A stretch of 64,000 nt of DNA from Herpetosiphonaceae bacterium (GTDB taxonomy: Bacteria > Chloroflexota > Chloroflexia > Chloroflexales > Herpetosiphonaceae), in the NCBI GenBank assembly GCA_026003835.1, contig BPHZ01000010.1, forward strand, positions 1 to 64,000, written 5' to 3'. Position numbers and translations under genes: made by a program. The notes beneath the pieces are model-generated. The model was not told the DNA's origin, did not search any database, and saw only the letters and a list, made by a program, of their open reading frames with translations. Below are positions 54,651 to 64,000 of the stretch, one piece after another (position 1 is the stretch's first letter; each line of letters opens with the position of its first letter).

Positions 54651-55754
54651 CTACCCCACTGGGGCGGCGAACGCCTCAACGCTGAGCCGCCCAGCCATCA
54701 GGCGGGCAATCTTCTTGAATGCCTCTGCCTGAGCATCCTGGCTGTCGCTGGTCACGGCAGGCCTGCCGGTATCGCCACCCTCGCGAATTGCCAGACTTAG
54801 CGGAACCTCGCCGAGGAACGGCACACCCAGCCGCTCGCTGGCCCGCACGGCGCCGCCGTGGCTGAAGATATCGCTGCGCTCACCGCAGTGCGGGCAGCAG
54901 AAGTAGCTCATATTCTCCACAATGCCCAGGATCGGCGTATCCAGCTTGCGGAACATCTCGACACCTTTGATCGCGTCGGCCAGCGCTACATCCTGCGGCG
55001 TGGTGACGATCACGGCGCCGGAGAGCGGGCAGGCCTGCACCAACGTCAGCTGGATATCGCCGGTGCCGGGTGGCAGGTCAACAATCAGGTAATCAAGCTC
55101 GCCCCAGTCCACATCAAACAGGAACTGGCGCAGCATGCTGGAGATCATCGGGCCGCGCCAGACCAGAGGCTGGCTGGCGTCGATCAGATAGCCGACGGAC
55201 ATAACCTTGATGCCGTGAGCCTCAAGCGGAATAATCTTCTTCTGCGGTGTAACCGCCGGTCGATCGTTGACGCCCAGCATCAGCGGCGCGCTGGGGCCAT
55301 AGATATCGGCGTCGAGCAGGCCGACGCGGGCGCCGTCCTGCGCCAGCGCTACCGCCAGGTTGACGGCTACTGTCGATTTGCCGACACCGCCTTTGCCTGA
55401 GGCAACTGCAATGACATTGCTGACGCCGGGGATCGGGGATTTGTTGGGCAGGCCGCCGTGAACCGCGCGCACGTTGGATGTCCACTCAATACGGATATCG
55501 TTAATCTCGACGTTTGGAATAGCCTGGAGGGCGGCGCGCACCTCGCTTTCGATCTGATCTTTCAGCGGACAGGCGGGCGTCGTCAGCTCGATTGTCAGGC
55601 TAATGACCCCATCCTCGATCTTCAGATCTTTGATCATCTTACGTGAGACCAGATCGCCGCCAAGCTCCGGCTCTTTAACGGTGCTAAGCGCGCGCATGAC
55701 CTGCTCTTCGCTGGGAGTCTGCGCATCATTACGGCGTCCAAATAGACCTTTCAT
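54651..55754 (-). CDS. mrp: Mrp/NBP35-type iron-sulfur carrier ATPase
   Basis: 367 residues. The N-terminal MIP18/DUF59 domain has VKEPELGGDLVSRKMIKDL and TPACPLKDQIE. The ATPase has the deviant Walker A ASGKGGVGKSTVAVNLAVAL, IYGPSAPLMLGV, DYLIVDLPPGTGDIQL, and the cluster-bridging YFCCPHCGER. Such proteins bind and hand on [4Fe-4S] clusters in the cytoplasm. The moaA gene begins 8 bases after the stop, and MoaA needs two such clusters, so a delivery role is a reasonable idea. Confidence 0.95.
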   Translation of the reverse strand: MKGLFGRRNDAQTPSEEQVMRALSTVKEPELGGDLVSRKMIKDLKIEDGVISLTIELTTPACPLKDQIESEVRAALQAIPNVEINDIRIEWTSNVRAVHGGLPNKSPIPGVSNVIAVASGKGGVGKSTVAVNLAVALAQDGARVGLLDADIYGPSAPLMLGVNDRPAVTPQKKIIPLEAHGIKVMSVGYLIDASQPLVWRGPMISSMLRQFLFDVDWGELDYLIVDLPPGTGDIQLTLVQACPLSGAVIVTTPQDVALADAIKGVEMFRKLDTPILGIVENMSYFCCPHCGERSDIFSHGGAVRASERLGVPFLGEVPLSLAIREGGDTGRPAVTSDSQDAQAEAFKKIARLMAGRLSVEAFAAPVG

Positions 55755-55901
55755 TGACTGCTCCTCTACCGGCCGTGTACTGATCGGCTATCTATTTCAT
55801 AGAGCGTGGTAAACCGTTGGAAATGAGGTGAGATGGTGATAAATTTCTCGTTCTGACCAGGATTATACCATGTTTTGAAAGAAAAATCTATCGGAAGAAC
55901 T

Positions 55902-55957
55902 GGGGCGGCTGCCGGCGCGGCCCTGACATAAGGGAACGCGCCGGGCGAAGCCGCCCC
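55902..55957 (-). terminator. Large hairpin downstream of sod
   Basis: GGGGCGGCT/AGCCGCCCC outer stem with an inner GCCGGCGCG/CGCGCCGGGC stem and a loop. On the minus strand it is followed, after about 15 bases, by ATTTTTCTTTC. Likely sod terminator. Confidence 0.7.
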
Positions 55958-55990
55958 GACAGCCGGTATCAGCAGAGCGTAGTGCTGATG

Positions 55991-56612
55991 TTATCTGCCG
56001 CTGCGTGCCTGCTCGAAGCGTCGAGCAACCTCATCCCAGTTGACAACGTTCCACCAGGCCTCAAGGTAATCAGCCCGGCGATTCTGATACTTGAGGTAGT
56101 AGGCGTGCTCCCAGACGTCGTTGCCCATAATTGGGAAGTTGCCGTCCATCAGCGGGCAATCCTGATTAGCAGTCGAAGTGACCTGAAGGTTGCCATTCTG
56201 ATCGAGAACGAGCCATGCCCAGCCCGAGCCGAAGCGGGTCAGTCCCGCGTTGTTGAACCTGGACTTAAACTCGTTGAACGAGCCAAAGGTCCGATTGATC
56301 GCATCGGCCAGTGCGCCGCTGGGCTCGCCGCCGCCGTTGGGGCCCATGATCTGCCAAAACATTGTGTGATTATAGTGGCCGCCGCCGTTATTGCGAACCG
56401 CCATGCGAATGCTCTCCGGCACCTCATTGATACGGCGCAGCAGCTCCTCAATCGACATAATTCGCAAGCTGGCTGTGCCCCTCCAGCGCCTTATTCAGAT
56501 TGGTAATGTAGGCCTGGTGGTGTTTGTCGTGGTGCAGGCGCATTGTCTGCTCATCGATGTATGGCTCCAGGGCGTTGTAGTCATATGGCAGAGGCGGTAA
56601 CTCGAAAGGCAT
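55991..56612 (-). CDS. sodA: Fe/Mn superoxide dismutase, one frameshift
   Basis: Converts superoxide to oxygen and peroxide. The ATG at 56612 ([20 protein letters not shown]) follows AAGGAGG. That frame holds the first metal His in [13 protein letters not shown] and stops just after GHSQLANY. The second frame continues [13 protein letters not shown] and has the other ligands: His in [13 protein letters not shown], Asp and His in [13 protein letters not shown]. One extra T near 56462 (GAATTATG instead of GAATATG) would explain the break. All four metal ligands are present once joined, and the total length (~206) is normal. A SufR-like regulator lies 90 bases upstream on the same strand. Confidence 0.92.
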
Positions 56613-56701
56613 GTCACATTCCTCCTTTGTTTAACTCAATCGAACACCAATCCATAGGGCCAAGAAGCCCCGGCAATATCCGACCGGCTGCAATAAGCCG
56701 G

Positions 56702-57341
56702 TCAAGGGGTGATGCCGATATTTACAGCAGCGAGCGCCGGCGGCGATGGTCGACTCGCTGATCACCTGCGCCTCAAGAAGCTGCTCATAGAGCGCTCCGC
56801 TCACAGGCACAGGCCTGGTGGTAGTCGCTGGCAACCTGAAACAATCGGGCAGTTACGCTGGATCAGTTCCAGGCTACCGTCGTCCCTGGAAACAGGTCCT
56901 CAGCCATATACCCCTGCTCGGTGAGTATGCGTGCAAGTTCCACGACACGGTCATCGAGCGAGAGCCCGGCGCGATGAGGGGCATAACGGCTGGCCAGGAG
57001 CTGCTGGCGGGCGCTTGAAGAGCTGATCGACATCCTCGCGGCCCTGCTGTCCTATGCAGATCAGCAAGTCCAGGGCCAGGCGCTCATAGGTATGAGGAAA
57101 AAGCAGCGATCTGCAGCGGCTGTGAGTCTGTACAGCTGGCTGGGGCGGCCAACGCGCCGCCGCTCCCCATCCGGCACCACCATCCCCTCCTTTTGTAGCA
57201 GGGCCAGGTGCTGCCTGACGGCTACAGCGCTGACATGCAGCTCTTCTCTGCCAGCTCTGCGCTGGTGACGCTGCCCCGCTGACGTAGAGAATCTCAAGAA
57301 TTCTGCGCCTGGTGGTGCCCTTGCGGTCCGCGTCTTGCCAT
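56702..57341 (-). pseudogene. SufR-like iron-sulfur transcriptional regulator, several frameshifts
   Basis: Stitching frames gives a ~210-residue protein. The start MARRG... at 57341 leads to RRRILEILYVSGA, the helix-turn-helix ELHVSAVAVRQHLALLQKEG, and GRPSQLYRLT. The middle reads YERLALDLLICIGQQG and QGYMAEDLFPG. The end is NCPI...VASDYHQAC, CERSALYEQLLEAQ and ARCCKYRITP, with the cysteines that hold a [4Fe-4S] cluster in SufR. The family represses Fe-S assembly or oxidative-stress genes. Frame changes occur near 57300, 57260, 57235, 57090, 56980-56830 and 56712. Its place ahead of sod suggests sod as a target. Confidence 0.6.
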
Positions 57342-57434
57342 AGCCGTTCGTGCCTCTCCTATGCCTTATCCACTTTGTACTATAGCCATTGATCTCCGCG
57401 TTTGTCAAGAAAAAACTTATGAAACTAAAGGCTT

Positions 57435-58762
57435 CTACAGAAGACCCCGGCCCTTGAGCTCCAGATACCTTTGTTAATAACGGCGATAGTCAGCTTATCA
57501 GCAGGCACGTCGATCGTATGGGACGCCGGAGCGATTGAGGGTATCCAGGACCAGGCGCCCGCTCGTCCAGGAGCTGCCTCGGCAACCGCGCGCTCATAGG
57601 ACTTCGATGGATCGCTGTGGTCATTTGTGCAGCCAGCCGTGTGATGTTTGGATCGCTCATAACGACACAAAAGCGGCAGGTGGCGCTCTGCCAGCCGGCC
57701 TAGATTGGGCGATCAGCGGCCCGGGCGGCATCGAGCGTTGAGAGGTCGGTTAAGAGAATGACCAGCGAATCGCCGTTTGTTTCTTGATGCTAAGATAGCT
57801 CAAACGCACGGGCATAGTTCGGCCCGACCGGCTGGGGTCGGCACGTTGTACAGCAGCTCCAGCATCTGGTTGAAACTGCCCCTTGCCGCGTCGGGGCGGG
57901 AGGTAGCTGCCAACGTGATCGGCGAAGGTCAGTAGACCAATATGGTCGCCCTTGAGCATTGCTACATACGAAAGCAGCAGGGCGGCATTGATGGCATAGT
58001 CCACCTTGGCGATATCGCCGACCGGTGGGCGCATGGAGCCGCCCGGTGTCGATAATGCTGACGATCGACTGGCTTCGCTCAGTCTCATACTCAATAGAAA
58101 TAGGCTTGCCGCGCCGTGCTGTCGCTTTCCAGTTGAATCCGGCGAAACTCGTCGTCGGGTGTGTAGTCGCGCAGCCGCTCAAACTCCGTGCCGGCGCCGA
58201 AGATCTTCGTCGTACGCAGCCCCAGCTCTACCAGCATGCCGCGCCGCGCCAGCAGATCATATTTGCGGATATCCAGCACATTTGGATAGACCTTGACCAG
58301 CTCGTCGAAGGGGACGCGCATCTGGCGCTTGAAGGTGCCCAGAGCACTGAGGTAGCGGATATTAATATCGCCGAAGCGATAGTCTCCACGTCGCAGGGGT
58401 CGTACATGATAGACCAGCTCTTCCGTTGCGCCCGGATCGAGCGCTGCACGCATGATCAGCGTGTCGCTTGGAAAATCGATGGGAAACTCATCACGCACCT
58501 CGAGTTGCAGCGGCCGGCTGCTGCTGTTATGAACGGCAACGGCAATGCGATTGGGAACACCGATCGACAGCTTGGCCTCATTAATGCGTGCTACCTCCAG
58601 GCTCTTCGGCTTTGGCGTGATGCGCCAGTCGATTACGACCAGCGTTGCCACTGCCAGCAGGTAGAGCAGCGGCGCCGGCCACAGCGAGGGCACAGCGCTG
58701 GCCGCGGCGACGGGCAGCCCGCCTACCAATGTCAGCAGCAGCAGGCGCAGGGTCGGGATCAT
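57435..58762 (-). pseudogene. DUF58 protein (VWA-like), frameshifted in its C-terminal half
   Basis: The N-terminus (start 58762) has two hydrophobic helices (LLLLTLVGGLPVAAASAVPS, LLYLLAVATLVVIDW), a beta domain, and the DUF58 signature GTEFERLRDYTPDDEFRRI. Other frames then continue NWKATARRGKPISIEYETER, IAKVDYAINAALLLSYVAML and the end DVPADKLTIAVIN with YLELKGRGLL and a stop at 57435. Frame changes fall near 58100, 58050, 57860, 57790 and several times to 57460. DUF58 proteins work with MoxR ATPases, encoded 10 bases upstream. The whole domain order is present when joined. Confidence 0.75.
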
Positions 58763-58772
58763 CGTCGCGCTC

Positions 58773-59720
58773 CTATCTCGGCACCTCGACTCGCGAGAGG
58801 ATGCGGGTCATGGCTGTATCGGGCGTCAGCCCCTCGATTTCCGCCTCGGGCTTGAGGAGAATACGATGGCGGTAGACCGGCCGGACCAGGAACTTTACAT
58901 CGTCGGGAGTGACGAAATCACGGCCCTGCATTGCCGCGAAGGTTTTGCTGGCCAACAGCAGCGAGATCGAGGCGCGCGGGCTGCCGCCCAGGATCACATC
59001 GGGCGAGCGGCGCGACTCCTGCGCGATAGCGTTGATATAGCCGATGATCCCCTCGTCGACGCGCAGCCTGCCGATCTCTTCCCGGCAGCGAACAATCACA
59101 TCGGGGGTAAGCGAGGCCTCTAATCCGGCCGTTGCCAGATCGTGCGCGTTGAATCCCTGGTTATAGCGGCGCAGCACTTCGTGCTCTGCGGCCGGCTGCG
59201 TATAGCCGACGAGAACCTTAAAGAGAAAGCGGTCGAGCTGCGCCTCGGGCAGCGGATAGGTGCCTTCGTACTCGACAGGATTCTGCGTGGCGATAACGAA
59301 AAACGGCTCCGGGAGCGGGATGCGTTGCCCCTCGATCGTTGCCTGGCGCTCTTCCATCGCTTCCAGCAGCGCCGCCTGCGTCTTCGCCGGCGCGCGGTTG
59401 ATCTCATCGCCCAGCAGGATTTGGGTAAAGATTGGGCCTTTGTGGAGGCGGAACTGCCCCGTGCCCATCTCAAAGACCGTTGTGCCGATGACGTCGGATG
59501 GCATCAGGTCAGGCGTGAATTGGACGCGAGTAAAACTAGCCCGGATAAGATGCGCCATGGTTTTAGCCATCAAGGTCTTAGCCGTGCCGGGCACGCCCTC
59601 AAGGAGCACATGGCCGTTGGTGAAGAGCGCAACCAGAAGCAGCGTGAATGGCTCCTCCTGTCCCACCAGCACCTTGCTGGCTTCGCGGCGAAGATGATCG
59701 GCAACCTGTTGAACCAGCAT
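58773..59720 (-). CDS. MoxR-family AAA+ ATPase
   Basis: A 315-residue chaperone-like ATPase. Walker A is [15 protein letters not shown], Walker B is [20 protein letters not shown], sensor [20 protein letters not shown], and the C-terminal lid [18 protein letters not shown]. MoxR proteins remodel or activate partner complexes, often together with VWA/DUF58 proteins. It is in the middle of an operon with membrane proteins DUF4129 and DUF4350 upstream and DUF58 downstream (10-base gap). It is intact, with conserved catalytic residues. Confidence 0.95.
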   Translation of the reverse strand: MLVQQVADHLRREASKVLVGQEEPFTLLLVALFTNGHVLLEGVPGTAKTLMAKTMAHLIRASFTRVQFTPDLMPSDVIGTTVFEMGTGQFRLHKGPIFTQILLGDEINRAPAKTQAALLEAMEERQATIEGQRIPLPEPFFVIATQNPVEYEGTYPLPEAQLDRFLFKVLVGYTQPAAEHEVLRRYNQGFNAHDLATAGLEASLTPDVIVRCREEIGRLRVDEGIIGYINAIAQESRRSPDVILGGSPRASISLLLASKTFAAMQGRDFVTPDDVKFLVRPVYRHRILLKPEAEIEGLTPDTAMTRILSRVEVPR

Positions 59721-59778
59721 TCATACCTCCAGGGGCTCAGCCTGAGCCTGTATGGATATCGCTTTGCTATGTTGAGCC

Positions 59779-60801
59779 CTACGCGGGCGAAGATTGGTGC
59801 ATCTGGGCGATGCGCTGTTCTAAGAGCGCCAGTTTGATCTCCTGACTGCGCCGCTGCCTGTAGGCGAGCGCCATCCAGATACATAGCGGCGGCGATGTGA
59901 TAACCATGCTGATCAGCGAGACGGCCATGACGACGATCTGTATAACTTGATCGCTGGCGCCGTAAAGCGCGAACGGCAAGAGCGCCAGCACGGTCAGGCT
60001 TACAGTGATCGACAGTCCAAAGCCGCCTGCTGTCAGCGCGGCTGCGGCGCAGAGCCGCACATTCTCGCGGAAGTGGCTGAGCAGAGCGGAAAGCCCTGTG
60101 CCCACTGCCGGCAATATCGGCCCATCATCCTGGATCAGCGGCTGGAATGTGTAGCAGAGCCCGGCCCACAAGGTCGATACGAGGAAAATCACCAGACTGT
60201 AAAATGTGAGGCCGGCAGTCATGACGAGCAGGATAATGAATTCAAGATCTGGTTCACTGCCATCGAATATATCACTGAAGAGGCTACCGGCGCCCACGAT
60301 AAGCAGCCCGGCAATACAGCTACAGAGCACGACGACGATCCCGGCAAGAACGGCATAGACGAGACTAACCAAGCCCATGCCGACGATGCGCAGCGGGTGG
60401 ATGCGCCAGGCCATACGCCAGGAGGGATCCTGGCCGGCGTCGGCTACGGCGGCGATGTGCGAGAGCGCGTAGATCATTGTAAGCCCCAGGACCGCGAGCA
60501 GCGGCAGCGCTGCCAGGGAGAGAAGATCACTTGCCAGTATCAAAGGGGAGAGAAAGATGCCGCCGATGGGAAAAGCTCTGCCCTGAAAGATCTCGAACAG
60601 GATCATCAGCCCGGTGATCGGCAGCGCCCAGATGGAGCCGGCGATTACGAAGGTAGCGAAGTGATGGCGGTACATCCGCATGCCATAGTCGAGCAGCGGG
60701 CCGACAGAGAATGTGCTGTGGCGTGCCTTGCCGCGCACGCCGCCGGATTGTGGTGAGGATCGATGTGGCTCTCCGATTCCGTTGGGCAGGGGTGCTAGCA
60801 T
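59779..60801 (-). CDS. Polytopic membrane protein in MoxR operon
   Basis: About 340 residues from the ATG at 60801, which has AGGTGAG in front; an in-frame ATG at 60822 is possible. A polar N-terminus (~45 residues) is followed by VGPLLDYGMRMYRHHFATFV and six or more helices (for example IVGMGLVSLVYAVLAGIVVV). It resembles the membrane domain found with glycerophosphodiester phosphodiesterases, as does the gene at 62975. The C-terminus is a charged coil (QEIKLALLEQRIAQM). The function is unknown; it may assemble with the MoxR system. Confidence 0.78.
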   Translation of the reverse strand: MLAPLPNGIGEPHRSSPQSGGVRGKARHSTFSVGPLLDYGMRMYRHHFATFVIAGSIWALPITGLMILFEIFQGRAFPIGGIFLSPLILASDLLSLAALPLLAVLGLTMIYALSHIAAVADAGQDPSWRMAWRIHPLRIVGMGLVSLVYAVLAGIVVVLCSCIAGLLIVGAGSLFSDIFDGSEPDLEFIILLVMTAGLTFYSLVIFLVSTLWAGLCYTFQPLIQDDGPILPAVGTGLSALLSHFRENVRLCAAAALTAGGFGLSITVSLTVLALLPFALYGASDQVIQIVVMAVSLISMVITSPPLCIWMALAYRQRRSQEIKLALLEQRIAQMHQSSPA

Positions 60802-60864
60802 CTTCGTATTCTCACCTACCATCCCGACCTTTGCTTCTCGATCTCGTTTGCCAGGGTGTCGGCC

Positions 60865-61968
60865 TCATGAACGAGACGCAGGAGCGTGGCGGGATCGGGG
60901 CGCCTGGGCGCTCATCCTGCGCAGCAGATCCGCGAGACGGCCTGTATCGATGGGCTGGAGACGCGCCAGCTCGCGCACGAACTCGTCGTCAGAGACGCGC
61001 GGGTTGAAGCCGTAGGGTTTCGCCAGCCGCCGCTTGAGCTGCTCTTTATAATGGCGCAGGACATAGCCCGTCTTGCGCCCGCGCTCCAGCAGGCCAGCCA
61101 TCGACTGGACATATTCCGCGCTTGAGCGGCGAGCCACTTCTGCGCGCAGCGGCACCGGCTTGCCGAAGCGCCTGCCGGTCAGCACAATGAACAGCGCCGC
61201 CACCAGCGCGGCGTAGAGCAGCCCTCGCCAAAGCGGCGCCCCCGTCAGAGGAGAGGGATCGGCGGGTCTGGGTCTGTTCGCCAGCCTGAAGCCATGGTGA
61301 ATCTCGTCGAAAACGATCTGTCCGCCCTGCGGCACGCGGTTGAGCAGATTGAGTGTGAGAGTGGCGTTGTGCTCATCGCGCAGCCCACGGTTAGTGGGCA
61401 GGTTTGGGCATGCGCAGACGTAGATAAGCCCTCGTCCCTCGGCGAAGGCCATCAAGACTGGGTAACCAGTGGCGCGCATAAGCACCGCCCCATCCTGCCT
61501 TGTGGTCACCAATGGAAAGCCGTACGTCAGTTGGATCTCCTCGACGGGCGGGTGAGCCAGGGGCTGCACGACCTCGGCCACGCCAATAAGCTCTGTGGTT
61601 TGGTCTATTTCTATGTCGAGCGCATCAAGCAGTCGATGCTCATCCTCATCTATAATAATCAGCGTTCCGCCATCCTCACGCACCCAACGCAGGATCTCGT
61701 CGACCTCAGCCTGCGAGAATTCCTGCTGGGGGGTGATGATAAAGAGCGCATCGTCGGCGGCGGAGAGCTCCAGCTCGCGGTATTCCATCCGCAGCGTCGT
61801 ATAGCCCAGCTCCTGTAGCCAGCGTTCCAGCGCTGCGGCGCCATCGGAACCGGTCGTATGGGTCGATCCGGGGCGGATGGAACCCTGGCCCCTGGGTATG
61901 AGCAGCGCGCAGCCAATCAGCAGAACCACCAGGGCGATAACCCATCCGATGCTGCTCAGGCGCTTCAT
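60865..61968 (-). CDS. DUF4350 membrane protein
   Basis: 367 residues. An N-terminal helix (IGWVIALVVLLIGCALLIP) leads to a soluble DUF4350 domain outside (DGAAALERWLQELGYTTLRM, GGTLIIIDEDEHRLLDAL, GGQIVFDEIHHGF), then a second helix (LLYAALVAALFIVLTGRRFG) and a cytoplasmic helical tail (AEYVQSMAGLLERGRKTGYV). The start ATG overlaps the DUF4129 stop by four bases. This order is typical of the MoxR-DUF58 operons of several phyla, whose job is unclear. Confidence 0.9.
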   Translation of the reverse strand: MKRLSSIGWVIALVVLLIGCALLIPRGQGSIRPGSTHTTGSDGAAALERWLQELGYTTLRMEYRELELSAADDALFIITPQQEFSQAEVDEILRWVREDGGTLIIIDEDEHRLLDALDIEIDQTTELIGVAEVVQPLAHPPVEEIQLTYGFPLVTTRQDGAVLMRATGYPVLMAFAEGRGLIYVCACPNLPTNRGLRDEHNATLTLNLLNRVPQGGQIVFDEIHHGFRLANRPRPADPSPLTGAPLWRGLLYAALVAALFIVLTGRRFGKPVPLRAEVARRSSAEYVQSMAGLLERGRKTGYVLRHYKEQLKRRLAKPYGFNPRVSDDEFVRELARLQPIDTGRLADLLRRMSAQAPRSRHAPASRS

Positions 61969-62931
61969 AGCCGCCCCTCCCGCAAACCGGCGACCTGTCG
62001 TCGGAAGTGCTCGAACGAGGGCTCGTCGAGCGGATAGTGGCCGTACCAGACCTTATCGAAGGTTTGGACCACTGGCTTCAACCGCTCGTGGAGCTGTGTC
62101 TCTGGTGGGATCGTTCGCAGCACTTCATAGTTGGTCAGCGCGCGGTCGTAATGGAGCATCCCGCGCTCGTGGAGCCAGAGGATCGTCGAAAGGTAGAGGT
62201 AGCGTACGGCGCTACGATAGTCGCCGCCGGATGCCAGTTCCTCAGCCTTGCTCACCGCCTCGCTGCTGGTCGCCGGCTCCTCCTCTGCATCGCTTGCACC
62301 GCTCTTGGTTCGATCGGCGCGCGCCTCGCGCACGAGCGCGCCGCTGATCAGCCTGATAATATAGATCAGACCGGCAACCAGCGCAGCTACTGCCAGCAGT
62401 GTTACCAGCGCCTCGCCGATTCCGCTGAACCCGATTGCCCTGCCGATGGGCTTGAGGAGACGTCCAAGGAAGCGCAGGAAAGAATCAATCGCTCGCTCGA
62501 TCCAGGTCTTCTCCCTGGGCGCGAATGGGGGGCGGCTCAGAATGTCGCGCAGCTTCTGAAGGGCTTGGGGATCATCCTCATGGGCAGCAACTAGCACCTC
62601 GAGCTGGGCACCCAGGCGCGCGGCAATCTGATCCATCGCCGGTCGCGGCACATTGAGCGCTTCACGCAGCCAGGTGTTATCGACAGAGACCTGCTCTCCC
62701 GATACCAGTTCGACTTCGCTGACTGCCTGCAGGCGCTCGGCCTGCGGAGCGCAGGCCCGCTATGTCGTGGCGTTGAGCTGCGGCGTGACACTCGCGCAAC
62801 AGGGCCTCATACTCGCGCAATGAGACGGTCGGCGCTTGAGCTGCTGCCCTGCCTGCCAGCGCCAGCAGGAGAGCTACAAGGATGCCGGGTACAACGAGCA
62901 GCGTTCGTAGTCGCTTCACCAAACACTCCAT
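61965..62931 (-). CDS. DUF4129 membrane protein, one frameshift near the N-terminus
   Basis: About 320 residues. The start is the ATG at 62931 or GTG at 62919 and begins a signal peptide (RTLLVVPGILVALLLALAGR). A helical outer part follows (VSLREYEALLRECHAAAQRH). Near 62760 the frame must change to reach LQAVSEVELVSGEQVSVDNT and then PRPAMDQIAARLG. One membrane helix (ALVTLLAVAALVAGLIYIIR) precedes the DUF4129 end: YRSAVRYLYLSTILWLHERG and FDKVWYGHYPLDE. It is coupled by ATGA to the DUF4350 gene. Confidence 0.82.
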
Positions 62932-62974
62932 ACCTGATTGAGCGGCGTCTTCGCCCCGCAGTGTACGGTCGGTG

Positions 62975-63937
62975 CTATGACAGCCTTCCTGGATACATCT
63001 CGGCGGGCGCTTGCGCCGCCCAATCGTGCTGGCGCCGGAGATCATAGTAGAGCAGCGTTATGCCGATGTAGGTAATTGGAGCGATCAGGGCGCCGACGAT
63101 GGCGCTGAGGGCCGAGGAGATGATACTTCCTGCCAGTGAATCACCTATCAGGAGGGCCGGCACCAGCCCGGCAACCCCGCCGATAATCGTGGAAAGGACT
63201 GCTACCAGAATGCTGATGGCGAGTGTAACGCCTACAACGCGCCAGAATGCGCCTTTCGTCAACTGCCAGGACCGGCTCCAGGCCTGGCTGATACCGGCAC
63301 CCTCAAGGGCAATCACTCGTGATCCAAAGATGAGTTTGATCCCCAAATAAAGAAAGACGATAGGCCAGAGTGGAAGGAGCAGGCAGAAGAGTACCCTAAA
63401 CGCGCTGCCTTCGTTGATGATCATCGCGGCCACGACCAGGCCCAGCAGCAGGAGCGGCACCAGCACAATCAGGCTGAGCAGCAGTGCCCAGATCACCAGC
63501 GGAACGATACGGCGTAGCGCTTCAGCCAGCGCTGTGCCGGCTGAGGCCTGCTGTGCATATGCATCGCGGACACCGATCGCGCTGGCAGCCTCTCCCAGGG
63601 AGCGAAAGACGAAGAAATCCAGAGCGCTGATGATTAAGCTGACAGCGCCAAGGCTCAAGAATGGCTGGAGCAGGGGTAATAACTCACTGGGATCTTGGAT
63701 GCGGCCGCGAGCGAGCTCTCGCTCGAGGTCTTGGATATGGGTTGTCAGATCGGATAAAGTCAGGGCCGTCAACATCAGCGATAACACCAGGCCAGGCAGT
63801 GCCATAAATACCGCGATAGCCGCAAAGGTTGAGAAGTTGCGGCGATAGAGGCTGAACGTCTCGTCGAGGATCTGGCTCAAACTCATAGGTTGCGGCGACA
63901 TCGAGGGCATGGAGTAAGTGGGAGGAACGGAGTACAT
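62975..63937 (-). CDS. Polytopic membrane protein, first gene of the MoxR operon
   Basis: 320 residues, start 63937 after GAGGAG. A proline-rich head (MYSVPPTYSMPSMSPQP) and LSQILDETFSLYRRNFSTFA lead into six helices (including LVIWALLLSLIVLVPLLLLG and LPLWPIVFLYLGIKLIFGSR). The pattern IALEGAGISQAWSRSWQLTKG is common in the DUF975/glycerophosphodiesterase-type membrane domains of Gram-positive-like bacteria. The function is unknown. It starts the run of minus-strand genes down to 57435. Confidence 0.8.
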   Translation of the reverse strand: MYSVPPTYSMPSMSPQPMSLSQILDETFSLYRRNFSTFAAIAVFMALPGLVLSLMLTALTLSDLTTHIQDLERELARGRIQDPSELLPLLQPFLSLGAVSLIISALDFFVFRSLGEAASAIGVRDAYAQQASAGTALAEALRRIVPLVIWALLLSLIVLVPLLLLGLVVAAMIINEGSAFRVLFCLLLPLWPIVFLYLGIKLIFGSRVIALEGAGISQAWSRSWQLTKGAFWRVVGVTLAISILVAVLSTIIGGVAGLVPALLIGDSLAGSIISSALSAIVGALIAPITYIGITLLYYDLRRQHDWAAQAPAEMYPGRLS

Positions 63938-64000
63938 AACTGCTCCTCTACTAGTACTAGGTATTGCCGGGCTGTTCTCGCTCGTCGCTTCGAGGCGGCA

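Overview
The window looks like chromosomal DNA of a free-living, probably aerobic, moderately GC-rich member of the Chloroflexota. This is inferred from gene content only: many TPR proteins, protein kinases with TPR or zinc-ribbon parts, a 7Fe ferredoxin, a DUF3754 protein, a bacterial deoxyhypusine-synthase-like enzyme, a GerMN lipoprotein, Fe/Mn superoxide dismutase and two leucyl-tRNA synthetases. No rRNA or ribosomal protein is present to fix the lineage. There is no CRISPR array, prophage or plasmid backbone. One insertion sequence is present.

Layout. 1-7.2 kb: a glycosyltransferase, a membrane-anchored TPR protein, a DA1-like zinc peptidase and a zinc-ribbon protein kinase, all with reading frames broken several times by single-base shifts. 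7.2-14.4 kb: a membrane protein coupled to a cytochrome P450, two tandem tRNA-Ala genes behind a near-perfect promoter, a CheY-like regulator, ilvE, inorganic pyrophosphatase and a Nudix hydrolase. 14.7-18.6 kb: a TPR protein, a ferredoxin, and an ECF sigma factor / RskA-like anti-sigma / cupredoxin set, the last ending in an LPXTG-type anchor. 18.7-25.3 kb: a secreted subtilase divergent from padR-modA-modB, then a VIT-VWA protein. 25.6-36.5 kb: two paralogous leuS genes flank a GT39-like glycosyltransferase, an SDR and a CHASE4-HAMP-SpoIIE phosphatase. 36.6-43 kb: membrane proteins, an IS4-like element and a secreted lipase. 43.2-52.5 kb: a DHS-like enzyme, 3-hydroxyacyl-CoA dehydrogenase, DegV with an unlisted 57-residue neighbour, thiolase, adenylate kinase and a kinase-TPR protein. 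52.5-57.3 kb: GerMN lipoprotein, moaA with an Mrp-type ATPase, sod and a SufR-like regulator. 57.4-63.9 kb: an operon of the DUF58-MoxR-DUF4350-DUF4129 type.

The most interesting element is upstream of the first leuS (28146-28346). A consensus promoter is followed by a 26-codon ORF with 8 leucine codons, seven of them within nine codons, then a rho-independent terminator. The end of the leader ORF can form a 10-bp antiterminator with the 5' arm and loop of that terminator. This has the architecture of a classical translation-coupled attenuator, controlling an aminoacyl-tRNA synthetase rather than a biosynthetic operon. The second leuS has an ordinary promoter and no such leader. The two leuS genes share patches of about 95% DNA identity, which suggests gene conversion.

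Other system-level points are a family of about eight ~100-bp MITE/terminator-like intergenic repeats, a paired operator candidate between the subtilase and padR-modAB, and two molybdenum-related loci (modAB and moaA). The frame disruptions cluster at 0-7 kb and 56-58 kb. They may be sequence errors or real decay; the raw reads would decide.
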